Of a stretch of 64,000 nt of DNA, positions 1 to 11,767 are shown in pieces. Source of the stretch: Gnetum montanum (taxonomy: Eukaryota > Streptophyta > Gnetopsida > Gnetales > Gnetaceae). The stretch spans positions 915,946 to 979,945 of the forward strand of contig MNCI01012713.1 of NCBI GenBank assembly GCA_015680685.1. The letters are read 5' to 3'. A model generated the notes under the pieces. It saw only the letters and a list, made by a program, of their open reading frames with translations, ran no database searches and was not told the DNA's origin. The first letter of the stretch is position 1. Every line of letters begins with the position of its first letter. The position numbers and the translations under genes were made by a program.

Positions 1-1195
1 GGCAAGGGGAGGTTTTGCTATTGCGTGAGAGAGGCTTCGTGGGTGGGGGGAGCGAGGTAGAGGGGGGCGAGGTTGGGGGGCATTGGGGGGCTTTCTTTGG
101 AAGGGGGGGTCGGACGGGGGATGCAAGTGTCCTTTGCGTCCCATGGTGACCCAGTTACTCCCCTCGAACAACTGTCGTGCCGGGGCTTTCGGCCTTGCCT
201 TGCGAAAGCGACAATCTGCTTCACGATGCCCGGGTTTCCCGCAACACCCGCACCCATTAGGCCAGCTTGCCTGGTTGTCCGTGCCACGCGTCTGGGTGGG
301 ATCCGCTCCAAGGTTCTCGAAAGCGACTTGGAGGGTTTCCTTCCCCCAGGGAGCTCCAACACGACCTCCCGGACGAGGTCGGTCTCCGACAGACTGTGCT
401 AGATGTAGAATCGTGCGAAGCCCATTCTCTCCATTGACCGCATGACGCGGTCGAAGGCGATGAAGTCACCGAAAAAACCTGCAACCTTCGTTAGGAACTC
501 GAGGTTCCAGAGCTCCCAGGGTATGCCGACCACCCGCACCCAGATCGGGGCCCGGGTGAACAAGTCGGCTTCTCAGTGGGCCCTAGGGCGCCACAGGGTC
601 AAGGTGAGTCCCTGAGCCCTGTAGAACCACGGGCCATTGAGCAGCATAGAGTCCCGAGCCTGCAGGGAGGGGAGGACAAAGAGGAGTAGGTCCTCAGACA
701 GGCTCCGAACATCGACATCACCAACTTGCCATTGCTCCTTCGCCCACCGGTGGATAAGGTCCAGTCCCGGGCGAGACCCTCGGGAGATGAAACGGCCGAT
801 GAGGCTCCTCTCCATTGTTTGGATGCCCTCAGACGGGGGGTGATGGACCCGCAGTCGCAAGGTGTGGTCGCTGTGGGAATGGGCCACGATGGCGCCAGTC
901 CCCAACCCATTGGGTCCATCCTCAGCGGAAGGGCCCACTGCGGTAGCTGCGCTCGTTCCCGCGTCAGCAGCATTCGTAGTTTCTGTTGTTGCTGTTGCTG
1001 CAGTTTCTGCTGTGGTGGTTGTTGCTGTTGTTGTTGCTGCTGCTCTTGTTGCTCCTGCTGCTGCTGCTCCTGTTGCTCTTGCTGCTGCTGCTCCCACAGT
1101 TATTGCGGTGGTTGTTGTTGCTGCCGCTATTGCTGCGGCTGTGGCGCCTGTTGTGCTGGTTGCTGTTGCACTCATTGTGGCTCTCAACAAATAGG
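1..1195 (-). pseudogene. LINE ORF1 (DUF4283-like, CCHC), decayed, cut by window edge
   Basis: Read on the minus strand from about 1190 down. It has a long Ala/Thr-rich low-complexity start (about 970-1180), then the DUF4283-like nucleic-acid-binding core with RPGLDLIHRW, LLNGPWFY and IPWELWNLEFL. A zinc knuckle CX2CX4HX4C (CGCCGKPGHREADC) lies near 200-245. Plant LINE ORF1 proteins have this order and bind element RNA. The frame is broken by a TGA near 574, where another copy here has CGA (a CpG-type change), a TAG near 400 and a frameshift near 345-355. ORF2 would lie left of the window. Confidence 0.85.
970..1185 (+). repeat. Trinucleotide-rich tract (tgy/gct type)
   Basis: About 200 bases of imperfect tgt/tgc/gct triplets. 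On the minus strand they encode an Ala/Thr-rich run at the start of LINE ORF1. All six frames stay nearly open here because of composition, so the + strand Cys, Leu or Ala/Val runs are not genes. Confidence 0.85.
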
Positions 1196-1239
1196 ACTTT
1201 CATACTTGTAACTTTTTGAGTAATGCACTGATTCCATTT

Positions 1240-1581
1240 TTAATTGCAAGAGCATTCTAGGCCAAGATATTTGTAATAGGAAATTATATTGACATATTCA
1301 TGTCCTATAGTAAAATTGTACATCTTAGTACATGTGTCACAAATCATAATTTTTGGTTTTTGGACATTAACTTTCATTCTTGAATGCTGACAAAAGTTGT
1401 AAGTATTGAGCATTTGTTGCAATCTTTTAATTGAATTTGAAATTAAGGCAACATTGTCAATATAGAGTAAGAGCCTGACAAGAGTGCTTCCAATTGTAAT
1501 TGCAAATTGAGTTAGTATTTTATGCATCCACTCTTCAAGTTCATCTTTAAAAAGGCCAAATAAATTGAAATATTTAATCAA
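1240..1581 (-). pseudogene. LINE reverse transcriptase relic
   Basis: The minus strand reads LVRLLLYIDNVALISNSI and then MKVNVQKPKIMIC, the palm region of a non-LTR reverse transcriptase. The catalytic YxDD has become YIDN. It is AT-rich, unlike the GC-rich ORF1 beside it, and lies on the wrong side of that ORF1 to be its own ORF2. It therefore belongs to a different, older element. Confidence 0.75.
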
Positions 1582-2789
1582 ACACCAAAATAAACCATGG
1601 ATACGATTCTTGTTAATTTCATAGCATTATTCTAAAATAATGGTATTCTTCACCATCCTCATCCCTTAATAAACATATATTTTTCTAATAAATAATTAGA
1701 AAGAAATTGTGAATAAATAGTAAATTTACTTAAATTGCCCAATCAAAAGTTTTCACATTAACTTAAAAGCATTAGGCACATCTGCAAATATAGACAAGCT
1801 TTGAAACAAGTTCAAGTCTAAGTATTTAATACAATATTAAGGTCACATGCAGAAATGTGGGGCACTATAGAAGACCTCACATCCCCAAACATGTTTAGGG
1901 ACATGTCCTTGTGTTCCCACATACCGAAGTTCCCAGGACTTGTAAAACATAGATAACGTTTTATCAGTTTATGGTCCTATTGTTATTGAATTGAAACCGA
2001 TATGAGAACCCATCACTAGGATATGTTACATATGATGAAAATAGTAACAAAGACTCTTTATGGATTTCCTATCAACTCTTATATTTAGAATCAAACTTCA
2101 AAATTGATTTTGGAATCACAAGTCTATTGGGTTTTGATAGTCCTCTTGTATTAAGGAAAGTTGGAAAATGATTCTGGAATCACATGTTCAAAATGTTCAT
2201 TAAAAATTGCTGCTCATGATTGTTGGGTGTCATTGTTCTAACTGAAATTTGAAATTATATGCATGAAAAAATGTTTCAGGTCATGAAAATAGAAAGTTAC
2301 AAATAATTTTAATGAAAGGATGTAGTGTTTTTGTTTTGTAAACGGATTTATGGTCCCTTCACTCCCTCCTTTAACTCAAATAATTAAGAATTCTTTCCTT
2401 TTGATGTGGTATGTAGTCTTTAATTTTTATTTAGATTTTATTTAGCATCTGTTAGCACTATTTATTTCTTTTGTCAGTTTGGATAATCTAAAGGTGAGGA
2501 AGATTGTCCAAATTACCATGACAAGTAAAGGAAATGTGCAGTTTTACTAGAGTATTCTATTTTACTTTGGATATTGTAATTTCATCTGTCATTCTATATT
2601 TTTGAGATAAGTTTTATATACAGGATGTGTTTATTGGTTCTTCACTGAACATTATAGTCATGACTCCAGTTTTGGTTACATTGCATTTTTGAATTATTCA
2701 TATGAACTGTGAACTTGGATTGGTAAGCTTCATGCCATTGTTAGTGTATTATGTTTTTCTTTTCCAGCTAACACTTTGTCTACTTTCAG
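1582..2789. other. Intron sequence, nothing recognised
   Basis: AT-rich sequence upstream of the first recognised HASTY exon. I looked for the preceding exon (family residues just before the HFK/HFEALLFW segment) and did not find it. Confidence 0.5.
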
Positions 2790-2852
2790 ATGTATCACTT
2801 TCTGAGAAATGGCAAGTTTGTGCTTCATATTGAAGCTCTGTCCTTCTGGTTG
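2790..2852 (+). CDS. HST: HASTY exon (first in window)
   Basis: Twenty-one codons, phase 0 at both ends, beginning MYHFLRNGKF and ending EALSFWL. The acceptor is tttcag and the donor gtacgt. It aligns without gaps to the HASTY segment ending HFEALLFWL. The codon that starts the exon is an internal Met, not the translation start. Confidence 0.9.
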
Positions 2853-2999
2853 GTACGTATATTGTAGTCATCAATATTTTTGACATGACATAAAATGTGA
2901 TTTTATATTAATTTGTTAATCTTTATTCCAGCTATATCATTAGTAGTCTTATTGTAGTTGCCTAACAATTTTGTTGATGTTTAGTTTTTATTTAGGGAG

Positions 3000-3266
3000 C
3001 TATGTTCTTCGGCAAAAGCTAATGAACAAACAGGAGATGGTGGAAGAGGCAAAGTCAATTCAGCATCTGGCTTTACTGATAAAGGAAAGGCAGCAATTGT
3101 GGAAAGTATCATTTCTGAGCATATTGGGGAAATACTGAATGTTGCATTTGAATGCCTACTTAAAAGGAGTGTGGCTTCTGCATATCAACTAGGAGTCAAC
3201 TCAGTGGAGAAATGGACCGATGATTTTGCTAGTAAATGTAGCTATAGCCAATATCGTGGCAAGCTG
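3000..3266 (+). CDS. HST: HASTY exon
   Basis: Eighty-nine codons, phase 0 at both ends, running from LCSSAKAN to YRGKL. It contains EKWTDDF, matching the HASTY region ELWSDEF. The reading frame requires the acceptor AG at 2998-2999; the AG four bases earlier would shift the frame. The donor gtttgt opens the 19.35 kb intron. The hydrophilic start of this exon corresponds to the poorly conserved, acidic/Ser-rich loop of the family. Confidence 0.92.
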
Positions 3267-4069
3267 GTTTGTAAAGACAACACAACTATTTAAAGTCAAT
3301 TTTTAATGTTCTTTATGTTTTAACTGCTTTTGAAAACTTTGTCAGTCATTGAAGTCTTTTAGGATGATACTGTTGATAAAAAACACACCTAGTAAGTAAC
3401 GAATGAAATAGATATCTTTTTTTGGGTAGGCAAAGTGTGGCTTTGTTTTTGATAGACTTACCTTTACCTGAGGTATTTTCTATCCTGGTCTTTTAACACA
3501 GCTCATGGTACAAAATCATTCTCTAAGAAGTTATGTTTAGGTACTTTATACATTGTTATGTGATATCATTTATGTAAATTTAGAATATCATAGATACTCA
3601 GATTCCTGAGATAGAGTCCCCTGATTAATTATGTTATGAATGATTGAGCGATACAAGATTAACTGGATGTGGAAAACTTCTTCTCATGTCCATTGTGCAT
3701 TGTTGCTAGTGTGTAAAATTTAATAGTCTACAACTGAACATAGAAGGCTGAAAGTAGGTCTTTGTTGTTAGAGATAGGGGATTTGTGAAATATTGAGGTA
3801 TATTATATACAGGATAGAGTAAAAATAGTAAGCTGGAGGGGGTGAGGAATGCCATCTTCCAAAGCGGAAAGGCGGAACATCGAGAAGGAAAAGAGAGCAA
3901 CAGGGAATAGGAACCCCTGCTCAGCTGTAAAAGAAAACATGAGATATGTAGTCCCAAAAGCCCAAAACCTGGCAGCAAATACCTTTAACAAAAATACAGT
4001 ACCTAAAGCTCATCATCAAGGTAACAGAAGAATAAAGCACCAACATCCACATGGACACAATTAAGAATA

Positions 4070-4877
4070 TTTCTCTCAGCCTCCAATTTAATGAGGTTGA
4101 ATGCTTTTTGAATCCTTTGAAATTCTTTTATTGGGTGTCCCTTTTTTTGAGGGGTAAGATGATGTGCCTTGTTGTGATGTAGATTAAAAGCATTTTTCTA
4201 ACAAACCCCTTGATACTAACTACAACTAGCCCTTTTGTTTATTCCAAACTTAATATAAGGGCACGTGCTTGTTTGGAACTAGAGTTGGATAGTATTCTCA
4301 AGAATTGTCTAAAAAATGTGTGTTCACTTCTCCATGTTTTCTCTCATCCTCCAATTTAATGAGGTTGAATGCTATATGAATCCTTTGAAATTCTTTTATT
4401 GGGTGTCCCTTTTGTTTTTTAAGGGGTCAAATGATGTGCCTTGTCATGATGTAGATTAAAAACATTTTTCTAACAAACCCCTTGATACTACTACAACTAG
4501 CCCTTTTGTTTATTCTGAACTTAATGGAAGGGCATGTGCTTGTTTGGAACTAGAGTTGGATAGTATTCTCAAGAATTGTCTAAAAAATATGTGTGCACTT
4601 CATGTTTTCTCTCAGCCTCCAATTTAATGAGGTTAAATGCTTCTTAAATCCTTTGAAATTCTTTTATTGGGTGTCCCTTTTATTGAGGGGTTCAAATAAT
4701 GTGCCTTGTCATGATGTAGATTAAAAGCATTTTTCTAACAATCGCCTTGATACTACTACAACTAGCCCTTTCGTTAATTCCGAACTCAATGTAAGGGCAC
4801 ATGCTTGTTTGGAACTAGAGTTAGATAGTATTCTCAAGAATCTTCTAAAAAATGTATGTGCACTTCTCCATGTTTTT
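4070..4877 (-). repeat. Three tandem 268-bp units, each a J-like module
   Basis: The string ctccaattta starts at 4081, 4349 and 4617, so the period is exactly 268 bases twice over. On the minus strand each unit encodes a J-domain-like fold: CPYIEFGIN, then IKAIVRKMLL, then in another frame LHHDKAHHL, then PIKEFQRI-stop-EAFNLIKLEAE. The period is not a multiple of three, and the units carry stops and small indels, so the array is no longer translatable as a fusion. Confidence 0.85.
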
Positions 4878-5529
4878 ACTCTTTTTTTTCTCTTTTCTTG
4901 GTGCTACTAGGCTTCTTGTTGAGCCAATAGTTCCTCCTCTTGGCATCTGTGTTTGTTTTCCTGCACCTATCGTTGTGCCCTCCTTTGGATCTCCTCTTTT
5001 AGTTGTAGCTCCTCCTTTGTTTGTTTTTATTACCATTTGGCCTTGATGGCCTCTTCAAGCTCATGGTGTACCTATTGGCTAAGGACCTTGTATTGGATTT
5101 AGCAATGTTGTTGCACCTTCCACTTCAGTCTAATCTTGATATCCTCCATGGCTAAGGATAATATGTCTACTTATTGTTTGAACCTATCATTAAGTTTTTG
5201 CTTTAAACTCCTCCTTGAGTTGCATAGTAGTCTCTTTCATAAGGCATCTTTCCAATTTATGAGCTTTTGGGAGAGGCAAGCTATAGTTATCTAAAGGGGA
5301 GGTCAGGATTATCTAGGGAACCTTTCAGAGGAGGGAACACTAGTGGGTGGTGTAGTAAAATTGCTTTGTTGATCCTATGGTAGACACTAATATGTGATGA
5401 AAAATCTATGGGTGTCTATTGGTGGGGATTCCTGTACCAACATTGAATGTTGGAGGACCTTTGTAGCTTGCTAGATGTCTAGAATGAGCTAGGAATGCCT
5501 TCTTTCTTGCCTTTACTCTAGCTAGGCAA

Positions 5530-5928
5530 TGAAAAATTTAAGGATATTGATTATCCTTTGCAATAGCAAGCACTTCAAAAAGAAAAATGTAGTCCTTATA
5601 ACTTGGATAAGTTTGTAGATTGGACAAAAAAACGTTTGATGACCTTGGTGGCTTGTTGCCAAATTGGCTAAAGTTTGGTTAGTTGTTGGAGGTGATGGGG
5701 ATGGAAGCAGGGAGCAAAATTGATATCTCCTTTACAGCTTTGATGGTTGACAAGATGACTTCCCCTTCAATGGGGACTTCCAGGTAATCTGTAGCAACAT
5801 CCTCAGTCAAGGTGATTTGATCATCCTTTGTGATAAAAAAACTTAAGGATATTGAGCATCATATGCAATAGCAAGCACTTTACAAAAATAAAATAAAAAT
5901 GTAGGCCTTGTAGCTTGGATAAGTTCTT
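5530..5928 (-). pseudogene. ORF3-type domain of the old LINE, duplicated
   Basis: The minus strand from 5830 reads ITLTEDVATDYL, PIEGEVILSTIK and FFVQSTNLSKL. The sequence at 5839-5928 repeats 5533-5622 (both with caatagcaagcact and cttggataagtt). The same domain occurs at 12540-12296, and in the two other LINEs here that retain this region. It is related to, but clearly diverged from, LTEEV...LGVP..GEVIL of the plus-strand LINE. Confidence 0.7.
5918..5928. repeat. Target-site duplication, left copy (gataagttctt)
   Basis: The 11 bases gataagttctt recur at 12296-12306, directly after the poly(A) tail of the LINE between them. This is the expected footprint of target-primed reverse transcription. 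Confidence 0.9.
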
Positions 5929-5943
5929 GGGAGGAGGAGAGCC

Positions 5944-7440
5944 ATGGGAGGTAGCGTAGGAGGGGGTGTAGCCATGGGAGGTAGCACAAGAGCGGGTGCA
6001 GCCATGGAAGGTAGTGTAGGAGGGGGTGTAGCCATGGGAGGTAGCGCAAGAGCGGGTGCAGCCATGGAAGGTAGTGTAGGAGGGGGTGTAGTTGGGGGAG
6101 GTAATAGGCTTTTGAGTGAGGATGGCGGAGGAGGTGGCATCGGCCTTGTGGGAGTTAGCTTTGGCCGCAATGGGTTGGGTGGGTTTGACTTCAATGATGG
6201 CAAGGGAAGTCCAGCCATTGCAATGTGGAGGGTTGATTGGGAGGAGACTCTAGTGGTAGTTCTTTTATGGTTTTGCTCAGATAGGACAAGATGGTGTCTC
6301 GGGGATGGAGGTGTTGAGGTTTGCTCCCAGTGGGAGGGGGTCATGCGTTTGCAAGTTCGTCATCCGCCTAGCAAGGGCATTCAGACTTTGGAGCTTAGCC
6401 TCATCAACAAGTTCATGTTTGTGAGTGCACGACCTAGGATTGATCTTATCCGGAAATGGGCCATTGTGAGTTGGGGATTGGATGGTGTAGAAGTTCAGAG
6501 TTTGATAGATGAATTGTTGTTTTTTGTCTTTTGTTTAGCTGTTGACCGTAATAAGGTTCTCCTCGAGGGCCCCTAGTTTTACAAAGCTTGGGGTCTAGCC
6601 CTCACACCATGGCGTTTGGGTGCTCACCGAGACGCTAACCTCTTTTCTTGAGCGTTTGTCTCAATTCGGGTGTCTGATATTCCCTGGGAGCTATGGATAT
6701 TGGAGTTCTTGAAAACCCTAGCATGGTTTTTTTTGGAGAAATCATTACTTTTGATCACTTTACTAATTCGATGAAAAGGATGAGCTATGCTTGCTTTTGT
6801 GTTTGGAGGTCACTAGGATCTAGGGATTGGGTGCAATAAGTGGTCCTAGATCTCTTGACTGGGGAAGAAACACTCCATGTTGAGTATGAAAATCTTCCTT
6901 AGGACAAGCCTTCTGCAAGGGGCATGACCATGGAGGCTCACTGCACGATTTGTGGGAAAAGCAACCACTAGGCGACGACTTGTCGAGTTTGAGCTAAGGT
7001 TCTGCCTTGAAAGAATGGGGAGAGTTGGATGATTGTGAGATGGCATGGGTGGCTTGTATGCACTAGGCCGACTCCTTTTGTGCTTGTGGTGCCTATTTCT
7101 ATCCTTGGTTTAGAGGCACCTACGTCTACCCTTGCTTTAGAGGTACTTGTTTAGGATCATGTGCTAGCCAAATCACCAACACCTATTGTCCTTGAGCCAT
7201 CTTTTAACCTTGTTAGGGTTGGGGGTGATTTACCCCTACTGGGAGATCAGGTTGCAGTTATTAGGGGGTCGACAATCCCCAAAATGACAGATATACTAGG
7301 AGCAACAGAGGTGTCGCGAGGGGCCTTTTCGATTTTCCTTGAGCTAGGGAAGGCAAGGTGGCTGCTTTCACCGATAGCCCATAGCAAAAAACATAGGTTG
7401 ATATTGACATGGTGTTACAACCGACCTTGAAGGAGGTCTA
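5944..7440 (+). pseudogene. LINE A ORF1 (Gly-rich start, DUF4283-like, CCHC)
   Basis: Starts MGGSVGGGVAMGGS. The first 50 codons are a 60-bp minisatellite encoding Gly/Ala repeats. The DUF4283-like core follows (RHPPSKGIQTLELSLINK, RPRIDLIRKWA, ELLFFVF, VLLEGP). A CCHC knuckle at 6942-6983 (CTICGKSNH-stop-ATTC) is interrupted by TAG. Further stops include TAG where family copies read Trp in GPWFY. The product would be the RNA-binding, gag-like protein of the element. Confidence 0.85.
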
Positions 7441-7464
7441 TAAGAAGAGGCTGACTAGTAAGCC

Positions 7465-10400
7465 ATGAAGATCTTATCTTGGAATTGCAGGGGGCAGGGT
7501 ACCCCTTACAAAAGAACTACCCCGAGGGACATTGTGAGAAGGTAGGAATGTGATATTGTGTGCTTACAGGAAACCAAGTTGTAGGCCTTGGAGGCCCACC
7601 ATCTCCATTGGGGCCGGGTGGTGAACACAACTAGTACCCAACAGAGGAAAAGCTGGGGGCTTGGCAATATTGGCAAGGTTGCCTTTTAGCTTGGTAGACT
7701 CTTCTTTTTGGAGTATTACTGTGCTACTCATGGAGGGGGGCTTTTGGCTTATGAATTGTTATGGTGCCTAGAACTAGGAAGTACAACTGGAAGAGTTGAG
7801 CAACATTGCTTGGCTAGTTGATAGAAGACAATGGATTGTGGTTGGAGACTTTACCTAGTGCTTGTTTGCTTGGGAAAAATCCAGTAATGATCTCTTGGAG
7901 CCATTGGGTAGTTACCGGTTTTTGGATTTTTTTGCAGACACATGACCTAGTAGACATGGAGATTGCAAATTGCAAGTTTACTTGGAGTAATCGCCATAGG
8001 GGGAAGGACTTGGTTGTGTTAGGAATTGACTGTGTTTGGATTAGCACCAAAATATTACTAGATTTCGAGGTGCAAGTGTTTGGGAAGGAGAGGTTGGCTT
8101 TTGACCATTGATCTATTTGTTGTTAGGTGGGGAGGGGTGTGAGACCAATGACTTCTCCCTTCCGCTTTGAACGCTCATGGTTGTTGAAGCCTTGGCTCAA
8201 ACCTATTGTGGTGAAGATTTGGGCTGATTACCTCTCGGGTGATCCTAGGGACTTTTTGAAAATAGGATTGTATCGCCTCAAACAAGCCATCCGCTCTATA
8301 AAGACTACGGAGAAGTTCTCCTTTAGAGCCTACTACACAACTCTCTTGGAATGCTTGGCCGTGCTCTAAACTTGGCAGGAATTAGGGGAGGCGTTGGATG
8401 AATTAGAGCAAATGGTGTTAAAAGACTTATAGACCCTCTTTGAAGAAAAAGAGTTGTATTGGAAACAATGTGCACACAATAGGGACAAAAATACGAAATT
8501 CTTTTTTGTCGTTGCAAAGTCCAATGGCCAAGCTAAGAATATTAAGTTGGCGCAAGATGGGGCTACCTTGCAGAATCTCCAGGAGATTGCACAAGTGATG
8601 CAACAGTATTGGGCCAATATTTGGGCTAAAACAAGTACCTTGCTGCTATTTGTACCAGTGAGGTTCGTTCTTGGAGAGGCAGAGAACAAGAAGCTGATGG
8701 AGCTGGATGAGGTGATGGCTTCCATGAAGCTGGATCAAGCCCCGGGTCCAGATGGGTTGCCGGTCGAATTTTTCCAGGCTTTTGCCGATATTTTGGGGGC
8801 GAACATGCTAGATGCTTTTAACTTGATGCTACAGAGGCAACATGTTTGCCACAGAATTAACTGCTCTAGGATTGTGCTTATCCCCAAGGTTACCAACCCT
8901 TTAGACCCTTCTCAGTTTCGCCCTATTGGGGTTTGGAACATCCTAATTAGACTTTTCATGAAGATGCTGGTTTGTTGCCTTAACTCGTTGATGCCACGTT
9001 TGGTAGGAAATAATCAAGCTGGATTTATTAAGGGGAGATTCCTCCACGATCAAGTTATTCTATCATGAACTTACTCTAGAATGCAAGTTACCTAGGTATG
9101 TGTGTTAAGGTGGACATTAAAAAAGCTTATGATATAGTTAATTGGGATGCTCTGATAGATATCATGTTGTGTAAAGGATTTGATCTCAAATTTGTCAACT
9201 TTTGTATTCAAATACAAGCTTCAAGGGCTTATTTGTTTGACATTGGTGGAAAGTTTTGGGGCTTTTCCTCTCCTGAACGGGGCCTATGGCAAGGAGACCC
9301 TCTTCCCCCCTACTTGTTCATCATTGCGATGGACACCTTGGAGGCTTATTGCAAAGCAAAAGGTGTTTGAGGGTTGAGGATTGTAGGGATCGAGTGCCTG
9401 GCGGAGCACTATGTGGATGATACCATTTTATTTTCATGTGCATTTATACCACATGCACACGCCATTAATAGGGCACTCGGTAGAATGGCGTAGGAGATTC
9501 GCTTGGACATAAACAAAGGGAAGTTCGCCTTGCACTTGACCAATACTTCTAGTTTAGTTAAGGGGAGGATCTTGCAGGTGATGGGGATGCTTATAGGTAC
9601 GAAGCAAGACTCTTAACTGGGCTATCAATTTATGCATGGAATAGGAAAGGTACTTGGTTGACTCTTATTCAAAGATCACATCAACATATTGAGTATTGGA
9701 CATGACGTTTCCTAACTAGGAAAGGGAGAATTATTCTTGCAACATCCGTGCTTTTGGCAAGGGCAAGGTTCACGGTGGCAATGGCTTCTCCCCCCATAGG
9801 TGTCATCAACAAGGTGGATCAACTTATTAGGAACTTTATTTGGTCAGGGGAAAAGGGAGTGTTAGGATGCACATGGTTGGATGGGACACAGTTGCAAGAC
9901 CACCGGAGGTTGGTGGATTGGGGATCTTGAGATTCCAAGATATGATCACTTTGGGGTACCAATAGCTTACCAACAAAATTCAAGTGAATGATGCTTCAAC
10001 GTAGTGGATTCAAATCATGTAACACAAGTACCATTAGTGGGAAACGGGATGGCATAACTCACTAATTTGGAGGACCCTCTACATGCATGCCAACATGATG
10101 TAGCTTACAGGCATGATGGGGAAGCCTCTCCAAGACATTATTAAAGGAAAATACCCATCAGTTGTGGGATGGTGTACTCTATGGAAGGGAAGGCTCCTTG
10201 AAAAGCTCAAAGTGTTTCTTTGGTTGATTAATCATGATGCTTTACCCATGTGGGCTGTTCTGTGGGCGCGCAGACTCAACATTTCTGAAGTTTGCCTGTT
10301 ATGTTTGAGAGAGCCGGAGATGATTTCACATTTTGTGTTTTAGTGCCACTATGTGGTGGACACTTGGTAGGCTTTGGCATTCCTCTTCCCCACCCCCACC

Positions 10401-10640
10401 ATCCCCCAACACTACCAACCACGTGAATTTAAATGGTGACTCTGTTGTGATGGTAGTTTTGTGGAACCTATGGAAAACCCGTAATAACCTGGTGCTTCGG
10501 TCTTTGCCACCCCCTCCGGTGCATGTTGCGGCACAAGGAGTTAGACTGTGGCATGAGGCCTGGGCGGCAATGGGCCGAACCTTGACTTCTAAGCTGGCAT
10601 GTTCCATGTTTTACACTAATCAGGCACCTTGGACGTTGGT
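7465..10640 (+). pseudogene. LINE A ORF2: endonuclease, reverse transcriptase, zf-RVT
   Basis: Starts MKILSWNCRG, the usual start of plant LINE ORF2 with an APE-type endonuclease; IVCLQETKL follows. Reverse transcriptase motifs run from 8454: QAPGPDGLPVEFF, FRPIG, NNQAGFIKGR, KVDIKKAYD, GLWQGDPLPPYLF and the catalytic YVDD near 9410. zf-RVT follows at 10113-10345 (LLEKLKVFLWLIN, CLLCLREPEMISHFVF). WNLWKTRNNLVLRSLPPPP near 10470 is the segment that usually precedes RNase H in plant LINEs. The frame is interrupted by many stops and shifts, especially in the endonuclease. Confidence 0.9.
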
Positions 10641-10647
10641 GTAGCAT

Positions 10648-11100
10648 GTGGGATGGGTAGATGTCCTTGCATTGCTTCAAGGGGAATCAAATTTTGTGGA
10701 TGGTTCCTTCTTCTACAATTGGATTGCAGATTGCACGATGTTTAGAGGGGTCCATGTTTTGCTTACTGAGGAGGTGCTGGCTACTTTGCTTGGGGTTCCA
10801 GCCATGGGGGAAGTCATCCTTTCTCATGGTTGTGACCCTCAGGATGTTGAGGTCTTTCTCGATGGGCTCATCCCCAAGATTGCTAGTAGACAAGTGCCTA
10901 AATCTGCCTTGCCCCTACTATGGTAGGAGGCAGTGGAACTTGTTGATAGGTTTTTTGTTCAATCAAGTAATGCTTGGAAGCTAAGGGGGTTCACTTCTCC
11001 TTCCTGAAGTTCTTGAAGCTTTGCTACAAGGTCACTCACCCTTGCTTTTTTCTTGCAGTGCTTTGGCGGCAACGACTGGGTCACCACTCAGGGTTAATTC
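10648..11100 (+). pseudogene. LINE A ORF3-type domain after zf-RVT
   Basis: Same frame as the segment ending at 10644, separated from it by one TAG. Reads VGWVDVLALLQGESNFVDG, then FRGVHVLLTEEV, LGVPAMGEVIL, then after another TAG VELVDRFFVQSSNAWKLRGF. It resembles the poorly characterised domain in plant retrotransposon accessory ORFs (Athila ORF1 or plant-mobile-domain style), but I cannot assign a family with certainty. It occupies the place where many plant LINEs carry RNase H. The other element in the window that retains this region has the same arrangement. Confidence 0.65.
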
Positions 11101-11180
11101 TAGCCCTTTGGAGGGTGGTGTTGCCTATTGACCCTAGGCCATCGTGACATGAGCCTTGGGCTGTTTATAGCTAGAGGCTG

Positions 11181-11723
11181 GTGGTGGAGGGGAGGGTCGG
11201 GCTTGGGAATGAAGAGGTGGGCCAAATGTCAAGGGTTCCACAACCATTCACCCCCTTGGAGGAGGTTAGGCCGGCCACCTTGGAGGTGCTTGACATTGTC
11301 GTGCGGGAAGCTTTGGTGGAGGCCATAGTGAAAATCATGTGTCTGGAAGCTAAGAAAGTTGAGTTTGAGGTAGTGGCAAAAGTTGTCATGGAGGTGGCAT
11401 TGGCAAAGGAAGCAAAAGTTGTTGAGGAGGCAATGGCGTAGGCTCGATGGGAGCAATGGCTCGCTTGGGAGGCTAAGTGGTAGGCGAGGGAGGAGGAGTT
11501 CCATTGCAAAATGGCTCTGGCCGAGAGCCAGTTTGCTGAACGGGAGCAAGATGCAAAAAGGTGCTGGGATTTGAAGGAGTCGGTGAACCGGATGGTGCTT
11601 GAGGACACCATATGGGAGCAAATCCGAGTGGAGATCATTCAGGAGGAACTACGTAGAGTAGAGCAAGAGCTTGTAGAGCAAGGAAAATGTGGGAGAGAGC
11701 AGAGGGAGGTGGAAGAGCTCTAG
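11181..11723 (+). pseudogene. LINE A coiled-coil region
   Basis: One frame with two internal TAGs, both at Trp-like positions. It is rich in Glu, Lys, Ala and Val: EAIVKIMCLEAKKVEFEVV, then AREEEFHCKM, AESQFAEREQDAKRCW and EEELRRVEQELVEQG-type heptads. Similar charged helices precede the J-like module in every other copy here. A likely role is oligomerisation, which is inference. Confidence 0.7.
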
Positions 11724-11767
11724 TGACAACTTGATTGTGCCCATGAGCAGAATACCTGGATGTGGGA

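Noticed and set aside
726-1219. Open frames on the + strand with Cys-rich, Leu-rich or Ala/Val-rich runs
   Set aside because: They are translations of one triplet-rich tract; the real coding content is the LINE ORF1 on the other strand.
2470-2492. A possible tiny HASTY exon between ttttgtcag and gtgagg
   Set aside because: Its five codons do not match the residues expected before the exon at 2790, and a frame without a stop gives no HASTY similarity.
3849-4064. A + strand frame starting MPSSKAERRN
   Set aside because: It lies antisense to the 3' tail of the old LINE and has no similarity I can name.
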